A stretch of DNA of 64,000 nt from Cellulomonas sp. PhB143 (GTDB taxonomy: Bacteria > Actinomycetota > Actinomycetes > Actinomycetales > Cellulomonadaceae): assembly GCF_003752595.1 (NCBI RefSeq), contig NZ_RKIJ01000011.1, positions 303,322-367,321 of the forward strand. The letters are read 5' to 3'. The position numbers and the translations under genes were made by a program. Below the pieces are notes generated by a model, which worked only from the letters and a program-made list of their open reading frames with translations, had not been told where the DNA came from and did no database searches. This document shows positions 9,803 to 20,669 of the stretch, piece by piece (within the stretch, counting starts at the first letter, position 1; each line of letters starts with the position of its first letter).

Positions 9803-12800
9803 GTGGTCAGCCTTCACCGCCTCAGGAACCGGGGCCGCACCGTCGCCTCGGTCACCACCGTCGCCGTCTTCTCCGGGGTCCTGGTGACGCTCGCGGTGAC
9901 GTCGCAGGGCGAGGCGACCGCCGACGTCGACCTCAACGACTCCGGCGTGTGGGTGACGCGGTCCTCGGACGGTGAGCTGGGCCGGTTCAACACGGCGTCG
10001 CAGGCGATGGACGGCACGCTCCTCGCGCCGAGCCCGCAGTTCGACGTGCTCCAGCAGGCGAACGAGGTCGTCATGGCCGCGAGCGGTACGGGCGGCGCCT
10101 CGCAGGTGGACGTCGCGCGGCTCTCGCTCGGCCCCGCCGCGAAGCTGCCCGCCGGCGCGCAGGTCGCGATGCGGGACCACACCCTGGCCGTCCTCGACGA
10201 CGAGTCGCACAGGCTGTGGGTCATGCCGCTGGCCGCGCTCGCGGGCTTCGACCCCACCAAGGGCCACCCCACGACCAGGCTCGAGGGCGACGGCGGCGCG
10301 ATCACCGTCGACGCGTCGGGCACGGTGCACGCCGTCGACCCGAAGGCCGGCGAGTCGGTGACGATCACCACGAACGACGGGCGGCCGGACGACCCGGAGC
10401 GCGACGCGCTGGACGTCTCGGCGGGCGACGAGGTCGCGGCGACGTCGGTGGGCGACGACGTCGTCGTCCTGGACCGGACGTCCTCGACGCTGCTCCTGCC
10501 GGGCGGCGACGGCGTCCCGGTCGACGACGCGGCGAGCGCCCGGCTGCAGCAGCCGGGCGCCGGGTCGGACGTCGTCCTCGTCGCGACGCAGAACGCGCTG
10601 GTCACCCAGCCCCTGGACGGCGGCGACGCCACGGTGCGGCCCGCGTCCGGGCGTCCCGCGGCCCCCGTGCACCTCGGCGACTGCGTCTACGGGGCGTGGG
10701 CGCAGACGGGCCAGGTCGTGCGCGACTGCCCGGGCACCGACGCCGACGTCGAGCGGACGATCGAGGGGCTGGACCCGCAGGGCGACCTCGAGTACCGGGT
10801 CAACCGCGACGCGATCGTGCTCAACGACCTCGCCTCCGGAAAGCTCTGGCTGCCGGCGGACAAGTTCAAGATCGTCGACGACTGGGACCAGAAGACGCCC
10901 GAGCAGACCGAGGAGGGCGACCAGAAGGACGCCGAGGACTCGACGCCCGAGGTCGTGGACCAGTTCCAGCTGAACCGGGACCAGAAGAACCGCGCGCCGA
11001 GGCCGACGAACGACTCGTTCGGCGTCCGGCCAGGGCGCACGACGCTCCTGCCGGTGCTGGCGAACGACGTCGACCCGGACGGTGACGTGATGACGGCGGC
11101 GGTCGGCGGCGAGCAGCCGGCGACCGGCAGGGTCGAGCGCGTGCTCGACGGCGCGGCGCTGCAGGTCGTCGTCCCGGACGACGCCCGCGGCAGCTCGTCG
11201 TTCGAGTACGTGGTCTCGGACGGCCGCGGCGGCAAGGCGACGGCGTCCGTGAAGCTCAAGGTCTCGCCCGACGGGGAGAACGGCCCGCCCGAGCAGACCG
11301 GCAAGCCCGTGCTGACGGTCTCGCGCGGGGGGACGGGGGACATCGACGTCCTGCCGTTCTTCAAGGACCCGGACGGTGACGACCTCTACCTCGCCGGCGC
11401 GGCGGCGACGACGGACGGCGACCAGGTCACCGCGACCCCCGACGGCAAGGTCGAGTTCCGGGCCACCGGCGGCTCGACCGGGCGGCACGGGGTGAAGCTG
11501 AGCGTCGCGGACGGCGTCGGCCCGGTGGTCGAGGGCACGCTGTGGGTCGACGTGACCGGTGACACCAACAACGCGCCGATCGCGGTCGCCGACCACGTCG
11601 TCGTGGCCAAGGGCGAGCCGGTGACGGTCAAGCCCCTGCGCAACGACCGCGACCCCGACGGGGACGCCCTGCGCCTGGCGAACGTCAGCGAGGCGCTCCC
11701 GGCGCAGGTCACGCCCGCGCCGGACGCGGGCACCTTCCGGTTCGTCGCCGACGAGGCACGCTCGTACGACGTCACGTACCAGGTCACCGACGGGCCGGCG
11801 ACGACGACGGGACTGGTCCGGGTCGACGTCGTCGACCCGGACGACCAGGACGCCGAGCCGGTGGTGGTCTCCGACCGGGCGCTGCTGCCCGCCGGCGGCT
11901 CGACGCTCGTCGACGTGCTCGCGAACGACTCCGACCCCGCGGGCGGGGTCCTCGTGGTGCAGTCCGTCTCGGTGCCCGACGACGCGGGGGTCACGGTCGC
12001 GGTGCTCGCCCACCAGGTGCTGCGCGTGACCGAGACGCGCCGTCTGGACGAGCCCGTGAAGATCGGCTACGTCGCGTCCAACGGCTCGCAGACCGCGAAC
12101 GGCCAGGTGTCGGTGATCCCGGTGCCGGAGCCGAGCGCGCTGCGCCCGCCGGACGCCGCGGAGGACGAGGTCACGGTGCACACCGGCGACGTCGTGACGA
12201 TCCCGGTGCTCAAGAACGACACGCACCCGGACGCCCTGAGGCTGGAGCTCGAGCCGGAGCTCGCCGAGGGCGTCGACCCCGTGTACGGGGACGCGTTCGT
12301 CTCGGGCGACGTGGTCCGCTTCCGGGCCGGCGCGAAGGCCGGCGACGTGTACCCGGTGTACAAGGTGCGCGACCCGAACGGGCAGGAGGACTCCGCCCAG
12401 ATCACGATCCACATCCGGGACGAGAAGAAGAACCAGGCCCCGCAGCCGGCGGACGTGCAGGCGCGGGTGCTCGCCGGCGACGTCGTGCCCGTGGACCTGA
12501 AGCTGGACGGCGCGGACCCCGACGGCGACTCCGTCGCGCTGACCGGGCTGGGCTCGGCCCCGTCGCAGGGCATCGCCCGCATCAAGGACGGACGCATCGA
12601 GTACGAGGCGAGCAAGGACGCCGCGGGCACCGACTCCTTCACGTACACGGTCGCGGACAGCCGCGGCGCGACCGCCACGGCCACGGTGCGGGTGGGCATC
12701 GCCCAGCCGCCGCGGACCAACCAGCCGCCGGTCGCGGTCGACGACCTGGTCACGCTCCGGCCGGGCCGCACGGTCTCGATCCCCGCCACGCGCAACGACA

Positions 12801-15800
12801 CGGACCCCGACGGGGACCTGCCGGCGCTGGTGCCCGGCACCCTCGAGGGCGGGGAGGCGCTGCACGCGAAGGTCGTCGGCGGCCGCGTCGTGGTCACGAC
12901 CCCGGAGGAGGAGGGCACCACCAGCTTCTACTACTCGGTCGAGGACACCTTCGGCGCGCGCGCCTCCGCGGCGATCACCGTGACCACCTCGACGAAGGCA
13001 CCGCTCGAGCGTCCGGTCGCGAAGGACGACGTCGTCGCGGTCGAGGACACCCTCGGCAAGACGTCCGTGAAGGTCCCGGTCCTGGACAACGACGAGGACC
13101 CGGACGGCACGGCCACGGAGCTGAAGGTCACCACCGGCGACGCCGCGGTGAAGGCCTCGGCGAAGGGCGTGCTCGACGTCCCGCTGACGACGCACCGGCA
13201 GGTCATCACCTACACCGTCACGGACGTCGACGGGCTCACCGGGCAGGCGTTCGTGACCGTGCCCGCGGTCCTGAGCGCGGACGAGGATGCCGCGGTGAAG
13301 GACCGCCAGCCGCCGGTGCTTCGGCCCGGCGTGCCCAAGCCCCAGGTGGCCGCGGGCGAGGACCTGAAGATCGACCTGAGCCGGTACGTCGTGGCGGCCG
13401 AGGGCCGCTCCGTGCGCCTGACCTCGGAGAAGAAGGTCAAGGGCCTCGGCGGGTCCGTCACCGTCGACGGCCCGACGACGCTCACCTACCACGCCGCCGA
13501 GGGGACGCCCGGGCTCGGCGCGGTGAGCTTCGAGGTCACGGACGGCACGAGCGCCGACGACCCGGACGGGGCCGTCGCCGCCCTGACGCTCCCGGTCACG
13601 GTCCTGCCGGCGAAGAACCTGCCGCCGACGCCGGGGAGCCCCACGGTCGAGGCCGCGGCGGGCGACGAGTCCTCCGTGGACCTCGCCCGGTTCGCGGACG
13701 ACCCCGACGGCGACGGGCTCACCTTCCGCATCACGGGCGCCGCGCCGAAGGGCGTCTCCCTGACCCTCGAGGGCTCCCGGGTGCACGTCCAGGCGACGCC
13801 CGAGACCCCGAAGGGGTCCTCCGGCGAGGTCGCGTACACCGTCTCCGACGGGAAGAACCCGCCGGTCGACGGTTCGCTCGGCGTGACGGTGGTCGCGTCG
13901 ACGCGTCAGCTCGCCGTGGCGAACGACGACGTGGTCGCCGAGGCGCACCAGGGCGAGAAGACGGTCGTGCCGGTCCTGGCGAACGACGCGAACCCGTTCC
14001 CGGACAAGGACCTCGAGATCGTCACCGCCTCGACGGAGACCGGCTCCGGGGGAGCGGTCGTCGACGGCGACAAGGTCGCCGTCACGCCCGACGCGGACTT
14101 CGTCGGCGTGATGGTCGTGCGGTACCAGGTCAAGGACGCCACCGGCGACCCGGACCGGTTCGTCGACGGGCGCGTCCGCCTCACCGTCCAGGGACGCCCG
14201 GCGACGCCCGCCACCCCGCAGGTGCTGGAGGTGCGCAGCCGGACCGTGGTGCTGCAGTGGACGCCGCCGAACAACAACGGCGCCGACATCACCGGGTACA
14301 CGGTGCGCTCGAGCCTCGGCGACACCTTCGACTGCGAGACCACGACGTGCACCCTCGACGGTCTGACGAACGACAAGGAGTACACGTTCACGGTCGTCGC
14401 GACCAACGCCGTGGGCGACTCGGAGGCCTCGCCGGCCTCCGCGGTCGCGCGTCCCGACCAGAAGCCGGACACCCCGTCGGCGCCGACGCTGACGTTCGGC
14501 GACAAGCAGGTCACGGTGGAGTGGCAGAACGCCGCCTACGCCGACCGGTCGCCCATCACCTCGGTGAACCTGCAGATCTCCCCCGCACCGCCGAGCGGGG
14601 CGGCGCAGAAGACCGGCGTGACCGGGGAGAAGATCGTCTGGTCCGGGCTCGCGAACGGCACCGCCTACACGGTGCGGGTGCAGGCGGTCAACCGCGCGCC
14701 CGACCCGTCGGAGTGGAGCGCCGCGTCGGCCTCGCAGACCCCGGCCGGGCCGCCCGGCAAGGCGACCGGCGTGGCGGCGGCGCGGGTGGACTCGGCCGTC
14801 GACGGCGGCGTCGTGGACGTGACGTGGGCGGGCGCCCCGGCCAACGGCGACGCCGTGAAGCAGTACACGGTGACCTCCGCCGGCGGCTCCGCGAAGTCGG
14901 TCACCGTCGACGGGAGCACCCACACCGCCCGGTTCACCGGACTGGCGGTCGACAAGAAGTACACCTTCACCGTCGTGGCCCAGAACAAGGCGGGCAAGGG
15001 TGCGGCATCGGGCGCCTCCAACGCCGTGACGCCGTTCGGCAAGCCCGGGAAGCCCGGCACGCCGACGGCGAGGCTGTCCGACGGCGTCCGGGACGTCGCG
15101 GTCTCGTGGGGTGCCGCGAAGGCCAACGGGAACGCCGTGACCTACACGGTCAAGGCCAGCAACGGGACCACGAAGACCACGACCGGCACGTCGGCGACGT
15201 TCGGGAACATGCCGCTCGGCAAGAGCCTCACGTTCACCGTGACGGCCGCGAACCAGGCCGGGTCCGCGTCGTCGGGCACGTCGAAGGCGATCGCGACGAA
15301 GGACGTGCCGAGCGCACCGACCGGTCTGAAGGCCTCCGGCAGCGGCACGACCCGCACGTTCTCCTGGGGCGCTCCCAGCGACAAGGGCGGGCTGTCGATC
15401 GACAAGTACGAGTGGTCCGGCAGCGCCGGGAACGGCTCGGGCGACCGGAAGTCCGTCGAGTCGCCGTCCAAGTACTCCACGACGTTCTCGCTCAAGGTGC
15501 GTGCGCACAACGCCGCGGGCTGGAGCGGGTGGACGTCGACGGTGAGCGCGTCGCAGACGCCGGGGGAGCCCAGCGCGCACGTGGTGCACGGCAGCCTGGC
15601 GCAGGGGTACTCGGACAGCTACCACTTCCGGGTCGAGTACCGGAACTGGCCGGAGGGCGACTACAGCTTCGTGTGCCAGGACAAGCACGGCAGCTCGTGG
15701 ACCGACGTCGGCGGCGGCTACCAGAACCCGTTCCACATCGGCGGGGACGGGACGACCGGAGACCTCATGTGCTGGTACGGGTTCAAGGGAAATCCCGTGC

Positions 15801-15853
15801 GCGTGCTGGTCAACGGCAAGGTCGACTCCCGCGTCCAGGAGGTGCCGTGGTGA
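9803..15853 (+). CDS. Giant surface protein with tandem Ig-like repeats and FnIII domains
   Basis: About 2016 residues starting at GTG 9803 (GGAG five bases upstream); an in-frame GTG at 9782 lacks such a site. An N-terminal membrane segment (about residues 12-32) ends in Ala-rich sequence and could be a signal anchor. Residues about 35-400 form a beta-rich head, perhaps a propeller. From about 405 to 1450 roughly eleven bacterial Ig-like (cadherin-like) repeats follow, recognised by recurrent (V)(L)xND.DPDGD motifs. Five fibronectin type III domains then run to about residue 1915. The last 80 residues include two cysteines (VCQD and MCWYG) that could form a disulfide. It opens the operon of the MoxR, kinase and EccC-like genes, so an envelope or adhesive role linked to that system is inferred. 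Substrate or partner is unknown. Confidence 0.85.
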   Translation: MVSLHRLRNRGRTVASVTTVAVFSGVLVTLAVTSQGEATADVDLNDSGVWVTRSSDGELGRFNTASQAMDGTLLAPSPQFDVLQQANEVVMAASGTGGASQVDVARLSLGPAAKLPAGAQVAMRDHTLAVLDDESHRLWVMPLAALAGFDPTKGHPTTRLEGDGGAITVDASGTVHAVDPKAGESVTITTNDGRPDDPERDALDVSAGDEVAATSVGDDVVVLDRTSSTLLLPGGDGVPVDDAASARLQQPGAGSDVVLVATQNALVTQPLDGGDATVRPASGRPAAPVHLGDCVYGAWAQTGQVVRDCPGTDADVERTIEGLDPQGDLEYRVNRDAIVLNDLASGKLWLPADKFKIVDDWDQKTPEQTEEGDQKDAEDSTPEVVDQFQLNRDQKNRAPRPTNDSFGVRPGRTTLLPVLANDVDPDGDVMTAAVGGEQPATGRVERVLDGAALQVVVPDDARGSSSFEYVVSDGRGGKATASVKLKVSPDGENGPPEQTGKPVLTVSRGGTGDIDVLPFFKDPDGDDLYLAGAAATTDGDQVTATPDGKVEFRATGGSTGRHGVKLSVADGVGPVVEGTLWVDVTGDTNNAPIAVADHVVVAKGEPVTVKPLRNDRDPDGDALRLANVSEALPAQVTPAPDAGTFRFVADEARSYDVTYQVTDGPATTTGLVRVDVVDPDDQDAEPVVVSDRALLPAGGSTLVDVLANDSDPAGGVLVVQSVSVPDDAGVTVAVLAHQVLRVTETRRLDEPVKIGYVASNGSQTANGQVSVIPVPEPSALRPPDAAEDEVTVHTGDVVTIPVLKNDTHPDALRLELEPELAEGVDPVYGDAFVSGDVVRFRAGAKAGDVYPVYKVRDPNGQEDSAQITIHIRDEKKNQAPQPADVQARVLAGDVVPVDLKLDGADPDGDSVALTGLGSAPSQGIARIKDGRIEYEASKDAAGTDSFTYTVADSRGATATATVRVGIAQPPRTNQPPVAVDDLVTLRPGRTVSIPATRNDTDPDGDLPALVPGTLEGGEALHAKVVGGRVVVTTPEEEGTTSFYYSVEDTFGARASAAITVTTSTKAPLERPVAKDDVVAVEDTLGKTSVKVPVLDNDEDPDGTATELKVTTGDAAVKASAKGVLDVPLTTHRQVITYTVTDVDGLTGQAFVTVPAVLSADEDAAVKDRQPPVLRPGVPKPQVAAGEDLKIDLSRYVVAAEGRSVRLTSEKKVKGLGGSVTVDGPTTLTYHAAEGTPGLGAVSFEVTDGTSADDPDGAVAALTLPVTVLPAKNLPPTPGSPTVEAAAGDESSVDLARFADDPDGDGLTFRITGAAPKGVSLTLEGSRVHVQATPETPKGSSGEVAYTVSDGKNPPVDGSLGVTVVASTRQLAVANDDVVAEAHQGEKTVVPVLANDANPFPDKDLEIVTASTETGSGGAVVDGDKVAVTPDADFVGVMVVRYQVKDATGDPDRFVDGRVRLTVQGRPATPATPQVLEVRSRTVVLQWTPPNNNGADITGYTVRSSLGDTFDCETTTCTLDGLTNDKEYTFTVVATNAVGDSEASPASAVARPDQKPDTPSAPTLTFGDKQVTVEWQNAAYADRSPITSVNLQISPAPPSGAAQKTGVTGEKIVWSGLANGTAYTVRVQAVNRAPDPSEWSAASASQTPAGPPGKATGVAAARVDSAVDGGVVDVTWAGAPANGDAVKQYTVTSAGGSAKSVTVDGSTHTARFTGLAVDKKYTFTVVAQNKAGKGAASGASNAVTPFGKPGKPGTPTARLSDGVRDVAVSWGAAKANGNAVTYTVKASNGTTKTTTGTSATFGNMPLGKSLTFTVTAANQAGSASSGTSKAIATKDVPSAPTGLKASGSGTTRTFSWGAPSDKGGLSIDKYEWSGSAGNGSGDRKSVESPSKYSTTFSLKVRAHNAAGWSGWTSTVSASQTPGEPSAHVVHGSLAQGYSDSYHFRVEYRNWPEGDYSFVCQDKHGSSWTDVGGGYQNPFHIGGDGTTGDLMCWYGFKGNPVRVLVNGKVDSRVQEVPW

Positions 15854-15926
15854 CCGCCGGCCCGCCTGCAGTCCCGCAGACCCCTGTCCCCGCGCAGCCC
15901 GCGCAGACCCCCGAAGGAACCCTTTG

Positions 15927-16901
<975 letters not shown>

Positions 16902-16902
16902 C

Positions 16903-18171
16903 ATGTCCGCACGCAGCGTCCTGGAGGTCACGCGCGCCCGCACGGCGGACGCCGCGGCGGGTGCGGCCGCGCTCGCCGCGCGGCTCGCGGGGCAGGCGCG
17001 ACGACTCGCCGCCGCCACCCGCGTCGGCGAGGTCGTCTCCGGCCTCGGCACCGGGGTCGTCCTGACGGCCGTCCTCGCCTGGGTCGCCGGGCTGTGGTGG
17101 GGCTGGGGAGAGGTGCTCACCGTCGCCGTGCTCGCGACGCTCGTGCTGCTCAGCGCGGTCCTGTTCGTGCTCGGCAGGCTCCAGTACGTGGTCACCGTCG
17201 AGCTCGCGCAGCACCGCGTCACCGTGGGTGACCGGGCCGTCGGCACGCTGCGGGTGCGCAACGCGTCGGCGCGCCCCGTGCTGCCGTCGGTCATGGAGCT
17301 CACGGTCGGCCGGGGCGTCGCGAGCTTCCCCGTGCCGCGCCTGCGCGCGGGCGACGAGCACGAGGACGTCTTCCGGGTACCGACCAGCCGGCGTGCGGTG
17401 ATCGACGTCGGCCCGGTCCGGTCGGTGCGCTCCGACCCCTTCGGGCTGCTGCGGCGCGAGGTCGTGTGGAACGAGCCCCGCCAGCTGGTGGTGCACCCGC
17501 GCGTCGTCGGGCTCGCGGGATCCTCGGTCGGGCACATGCACGACCTCGAGGGCCGGGTCACGAGCGACCTGTCGGACTCGGACATGTCCTTCCACGCCCT
17601 GCGGGACTACGTCCCGGGCGACGACCGCCGGCACATCCACTGGAAGACGACGGCCCGCACCGGCCAGCTCGTGGTGCGGCAGTTCGAGGAGACGCGGCGC
17701 TCGCAGCTTGCCGTGGTCCTGTCCACGCGCGCCGACGAGTACGCGAGCCCGGACGAGTTCGAGCTCGCGGTCAGCGCGTCGGGCTCGTTCGGCCTCCAGG
17801 CCATCCGCGAGGACCGCCGGGTGACGTTCCTGACGCCGCGGCGCCGCCTGCGCGGCGACGCGCGCACGCCGCTGCTCGACGACCTCGCGGGCATCGACGC
17901 CCAGGACGGCGACCACCGGCTCGCGGACTTCGTCCGCACCGAGCGCGTCGCGCTCGCCGACGCGTCCATGGTGGTCCTCGTGGCCGGGTCGCGGGTGGCG
18001 GCGGCAGACCTGCGCGCCGCGTCGGTACGTCTGCCCGGCGGCGCCCGGGCCGTCTCGGTCCAGTGCGTGCCGGGCGAGCCGGTGCGCCGCCACCGGATCG
18101 GCGACCTCACGGTCCTGACGCTCGGGTCGCTCGACGACCTCCCCTTCGCGATGCGGCGGGTGAACGACTGA
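16903..18171 (+). CDS. DUF58 domain protein with two N-terminal membrane helices
   Basis: The 422-residue product has two hydrophobic helices at about residues 48-68 and 72-92 and then a soluble C-terminal half with the DUF58 signature DMSFHALRDYVPGDDRRHIHWKTTAR near residues 226-251. DUF58 proteins usually follow MoxR and are thought to be its membrane-linked partner with a VWA-like fold; the exact biochemical role is unknown. It begins one base after the moxR stop and its TGA overlaps the following ATG (TGATG), so expression is coupled to both neighbours. Confidence 0.92.
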   Translation: MSARSVLEVTRARTADAAAGAAALAARLAGQARRLAAATRVGEVVSGLGTGVVLTAVLAWVAGLWWGWGEVLTVAVLATLVLLSAVLFVLGRLQYVVTVELAQHRVTVGDRAVGTLRVRNASARPVLPSVMELTVGRGVASFPVPRLRAGDEHEDVFRVPTSRRAVIDVGPVRSVRSDPFGLLRREVVWNEPRQLVVHPRVVGLAGSSVGHMHDLEGRVTSDLSDSDMSFHALRDYVPGDDRRHIHWKTTARTGQLVVRQFEETRRSQLAVVLSTRADEYASPDEFELAVSASGSFGLQAIREDRRVTFLTPRRRLRGDARTPLLDDLAGIDAQDGDHRLADFVRTERVALADASMVVLVAGSRVAAADLRAASVRLPGGARAVSVQCVPGEPVRRHRIGDLTVLTLGSLDDLPFAMRRVND

Positions 18172-20669
18172 TGGCGCCGGAGCACGGCACCGCGGAGGAT
18201 CGGCTCGCCCACGAGACCCGTGCCGCGCGCCCGCGCAGGTCGCGCGGGGCGGGGGCGGGCGACGGCCCCGGGTCCGCCTCCGCGTGGGGTGGCGCCCCGC
18301 CGCCCGCCCGCCGGCGTGCCGAGCCGGAGGCGCTGCAGCGCCCGCGCGCGCTGCGCGCCGTCGGTGCGATCGACGGCCTGGCCGTCGCGGTCCTGCTCGC
18401 CTGTGCGGTCGTCGGGCTCGGGCCCGCCTGGGGCGACGCGTCCTACCTGCTGCCGGCCGTCGTCGGCGGCGTGCTCGGCCTCGCCCTCGCGTGGCTCGGC
18501 GCGGTGCGGCGCTGGCCCGCGGTCACGGTCGCGGCGGCGACGGTGGTGGCCTACCTCCTCGTGGGCGGGCCGCTCGTCTTCCCCGGCACGACGGTCGCGG
18601 GCGTCGTGCCGACCCTCGACACGCTGCACCAGCTCACCACCGGTGCGGTCGACGTCTGGAAGTCGACGCTGACGAACGTCCCGCCGCTCGGCTCGTTCCC
18701 CGACCTGCTGCTGCTGCCGTTCGTGCTCACCCTGCTGGCCGGCGTGCTCGGCGCCACCGTCGCGTGGCGGGCGCGGCACGCCGCGTGGGCGCTCGTGCCC
18801 CTCGCCGCGGCGATGACCGTGGTGATCCTGCTCGGCACGATCGAGGCGGCCTACCCCGTCGCCCAGGGCCTGGTCTTCGGCGTCGTCGGGCTCCTCTGGG
18901 CGTCCTGGCGCGCGACCGAGGCCCGGCTGCTCTCCCGCGCCGAGGTCAGCGACGCGGCTCGCGCCGCCTCCCGGCGCCTCGGCCGCCACCGCCTGCGCTC
19001 CGGCGTCGCGCTCCTGGCGGTCGCCTCGGCCCTGACCGTGCTCGTGGTCCCTCTCGTGCTGCCCGCCCAGCGCAGCGCGCTGCGCGAGGTGGTCGTCCCC
19101 CCGCCGGACCTGCACCAGTACGTCAGCCCGCTCGTGGCGTTCCGCCACTACGTCAAGGACCTCAAGGACGACGACCTCTTCACGGTGGACGGCCTGCCCG
19201 CGGGCGCCCGCGTCCGGCTCGCCACCCTCGACACCTACAACGGCGTCGTCTACGACGTCTCGGACGGCGAGCCCGGCTCCGGCGTCTACTCCCGGGCGGG
19301 GGACCGGATCGCGTCCGACGCGGCCGGCAGGGCGGCGACCGTCGACGTCACGGTGGACGACTACTCCGGGGTGTGGGTGCCCGACGTCGGCGCCGTGACC
19401 GGCGTGAGCTACGGCGGCGCCGACGCCGAGGCGCTGCAGGGCTCGACCTACTACAACTCGACGACGGGCACGACGCTCGCCACGAGCGGCCTGCGGGGCG
19501 GTGACTCGTACGCGATGCACGTCCTGGTCCCCCCGGCCCCGAGCGACGACCAGCTCGCGGACGCGACGATCGAGGAGCGCGACCTCCCGCGCCCGACGAA
19601 CGTCCCCGACTCCGTGGGCGGCAAGACCGAGCAGTTCGTCGCCGACGAGACGGACCCCGTCAAGGAGGCGCTGAACATCCGCGACGCGCTCGTCTCCGGC
19701 GGCATCTACTCCCACGGCCTCGAGGGCCAGGCGGCGTCCCGCCCGGGGCACTCCGCCGAGCGCATCGACGAGCTGCTGGCCGACGACGAGATGGTGGGCG
19801 ACGACGAGCAGTTCGCGGTCGCGTTCTCGCTCATGGCACAGTCCGCCGGCATCCCCGCGCGCGTCGTCATGGGGTTCGTGCCCGGCGACGACGACTGGCA
19901 GGAGGGCGAGCCGTTCGTCGCGCAGGGCGGCGACGTGCGGGCCTGGGCCGAGATCCCGGTGAAGGGCTACGGCTGGGTGCCGATCGACGTCGTCCCCGAC
20001 GAGGACAACAAGGTCCAGCCCGAGCCCAAGAGCGAGCAGGTCCCGAAGCCGCCGGTGCTCGAGAACCCCGAGCCGCCGGAGGAGCCGGAGTCCGAGGAGG
20101 CCGGTGCCACGAACAAGGACACCGACGACGACGACGCCGACTCCGACGCCTTCGCCTGGGGGACCGCGGCGGCCGTGGCCGCGGCGGTCGTCGTGCCGCT
20201 CGCCGTCCTCGTGGGGCCGGCCGCCGCGATCGTGCTGCTCAAGTCCCGGCGCCGGACCCGGCGGCGGGAGGCGGCCAGCGCCGTCGACCGGTTCAGCGGC
20301 GGGTGGAGCGAGGTGCTCGACGTCGCGACGGACCTGGGCGGACCGGTGCCGCGCGGCGCGACGCGGCGCGAGGGCGCGACCGTGCTGGGCGAGACGTTCT
20401 CCCAGGTGCCGCACGGCGCGACGGCGACGCTCGCGGCCGGCGCCGACGCGTCAGTGTTCGGCGGGGGCGCGGTCGCCGCGGAGGAGGCCGCGGCGTACTG
20501 GGGCCAGGTCGACGCGGTGGTCGAGGGCATGTACGGGAGCGTCCGACGGCGCGACCGCTGGCGCGCGGCGCTCTCGCTGCGGTCGCTGCGGCGCGGGCCG
20601 GCGGAGGGCCGTGAGGGTCGGCCCGGCGGGCGCCGGGACCGCGCCGACCGGGAGGCGGGGGAGCGATGA
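18171..20669 (+). CDS. Transglutaminase-fold membrane protein lacking the catalytic Cys and His
   Basis: An 832-residue protein of the TgpA/transglutaminase-like type. After a disordered Arg/Pro-rich N-terminus there are five or six transmembrane helices (about residues 62-240) and another near 300. A large extracytoplasmic region contains the transglutaminase core (about residues 490-615), followed by an acidic linker, one more helix (about 660-690) and a cytoplasmic tail resembling DUF4129. In active relatives the core reads G-x-C-E-x-F and later H-A-W. Here they are GDDEQF, with Asp545 at the Cys position, and VRAWAEI, with Arg590 at the His position; Asp606 remains. It is therefore probably a binding or structural pseudo-enzyme. 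ATG overlaps the DUF58 stop; the end overlaps the next gene by 4 bp. Confidence 0.88.
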   Translation: MAPEHGTAEDRLAHETRAARPRRSRGAGAGDGPGSASAWGGAPPPARRRAEPEALQRPRALRAVGAIDGLAVAVLLACAVVGLGPAWGDASYLLPAVVGGVLGLALAWLGAVRRWPAVTVAAATVVAYLLVGGPLVFPGTTVAGVVPTLDTLHQLTTGAVDVWKSTLTNVPPLGSFPDLLLLPFVLTLLAGVLGATVAWRARHAAWALVPLAAAMTVVILLGTIEAAYPVAQGLVFGVVGLLWASWRATEARLLSRAEVSDAARAASRRLGRHRLRSGVALLAVASALTVLVVPLVLPAQRSALREVVVPPPDLHQYVSPLVAFRHYVKDLKDDDLFTVDGLPAGARVRLATLDTYNGVVYDVSDGEPGSGVYSRAGDRIASDAAGRAATVDVTVDDYSGVWVPDVGAVTGVSYGGADAEALQGSTYYNSTTGTTLATSGLRGGDSYAMHVLVPPAPSDDQLADATIEERDLPRPTNVPDSVGGKTEQFVADETDPVKEALNIRDALVSGGIYSHGLEGQAASRPGHSAERIDELLADDEMVGDDEQFAVAFSLMAQSAGIPARVVMGFVPGDDDWQEGEPFVAQGGDVRAWAEIPVKGYGWVPIDVVPDEDNKVQPEPKSEQVPKPPVLENPEPPEEPESEEAGATNKDTDDDDADSDAFAWGTAAAVAAAVVVPLAVLVGPAAAIVLLKSRRRTRRREAASAVDRFSGGWSEVLDVATDLGGPVPRGATRREGATVLGETFSQVPHGATATLAAGADASVFGGGAVAAEEAAAYWGQVDAVVEGMYGSVRRRDRWRAALSLRSLRRGPAEGREGRPGGRRDRADREAGER

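Noticed and set aside
18171-20669. Active secreted transglutaminase/protease
   Set aside because: Cys and His positions carry Asp545 and Arg590, so activity is unlikely.
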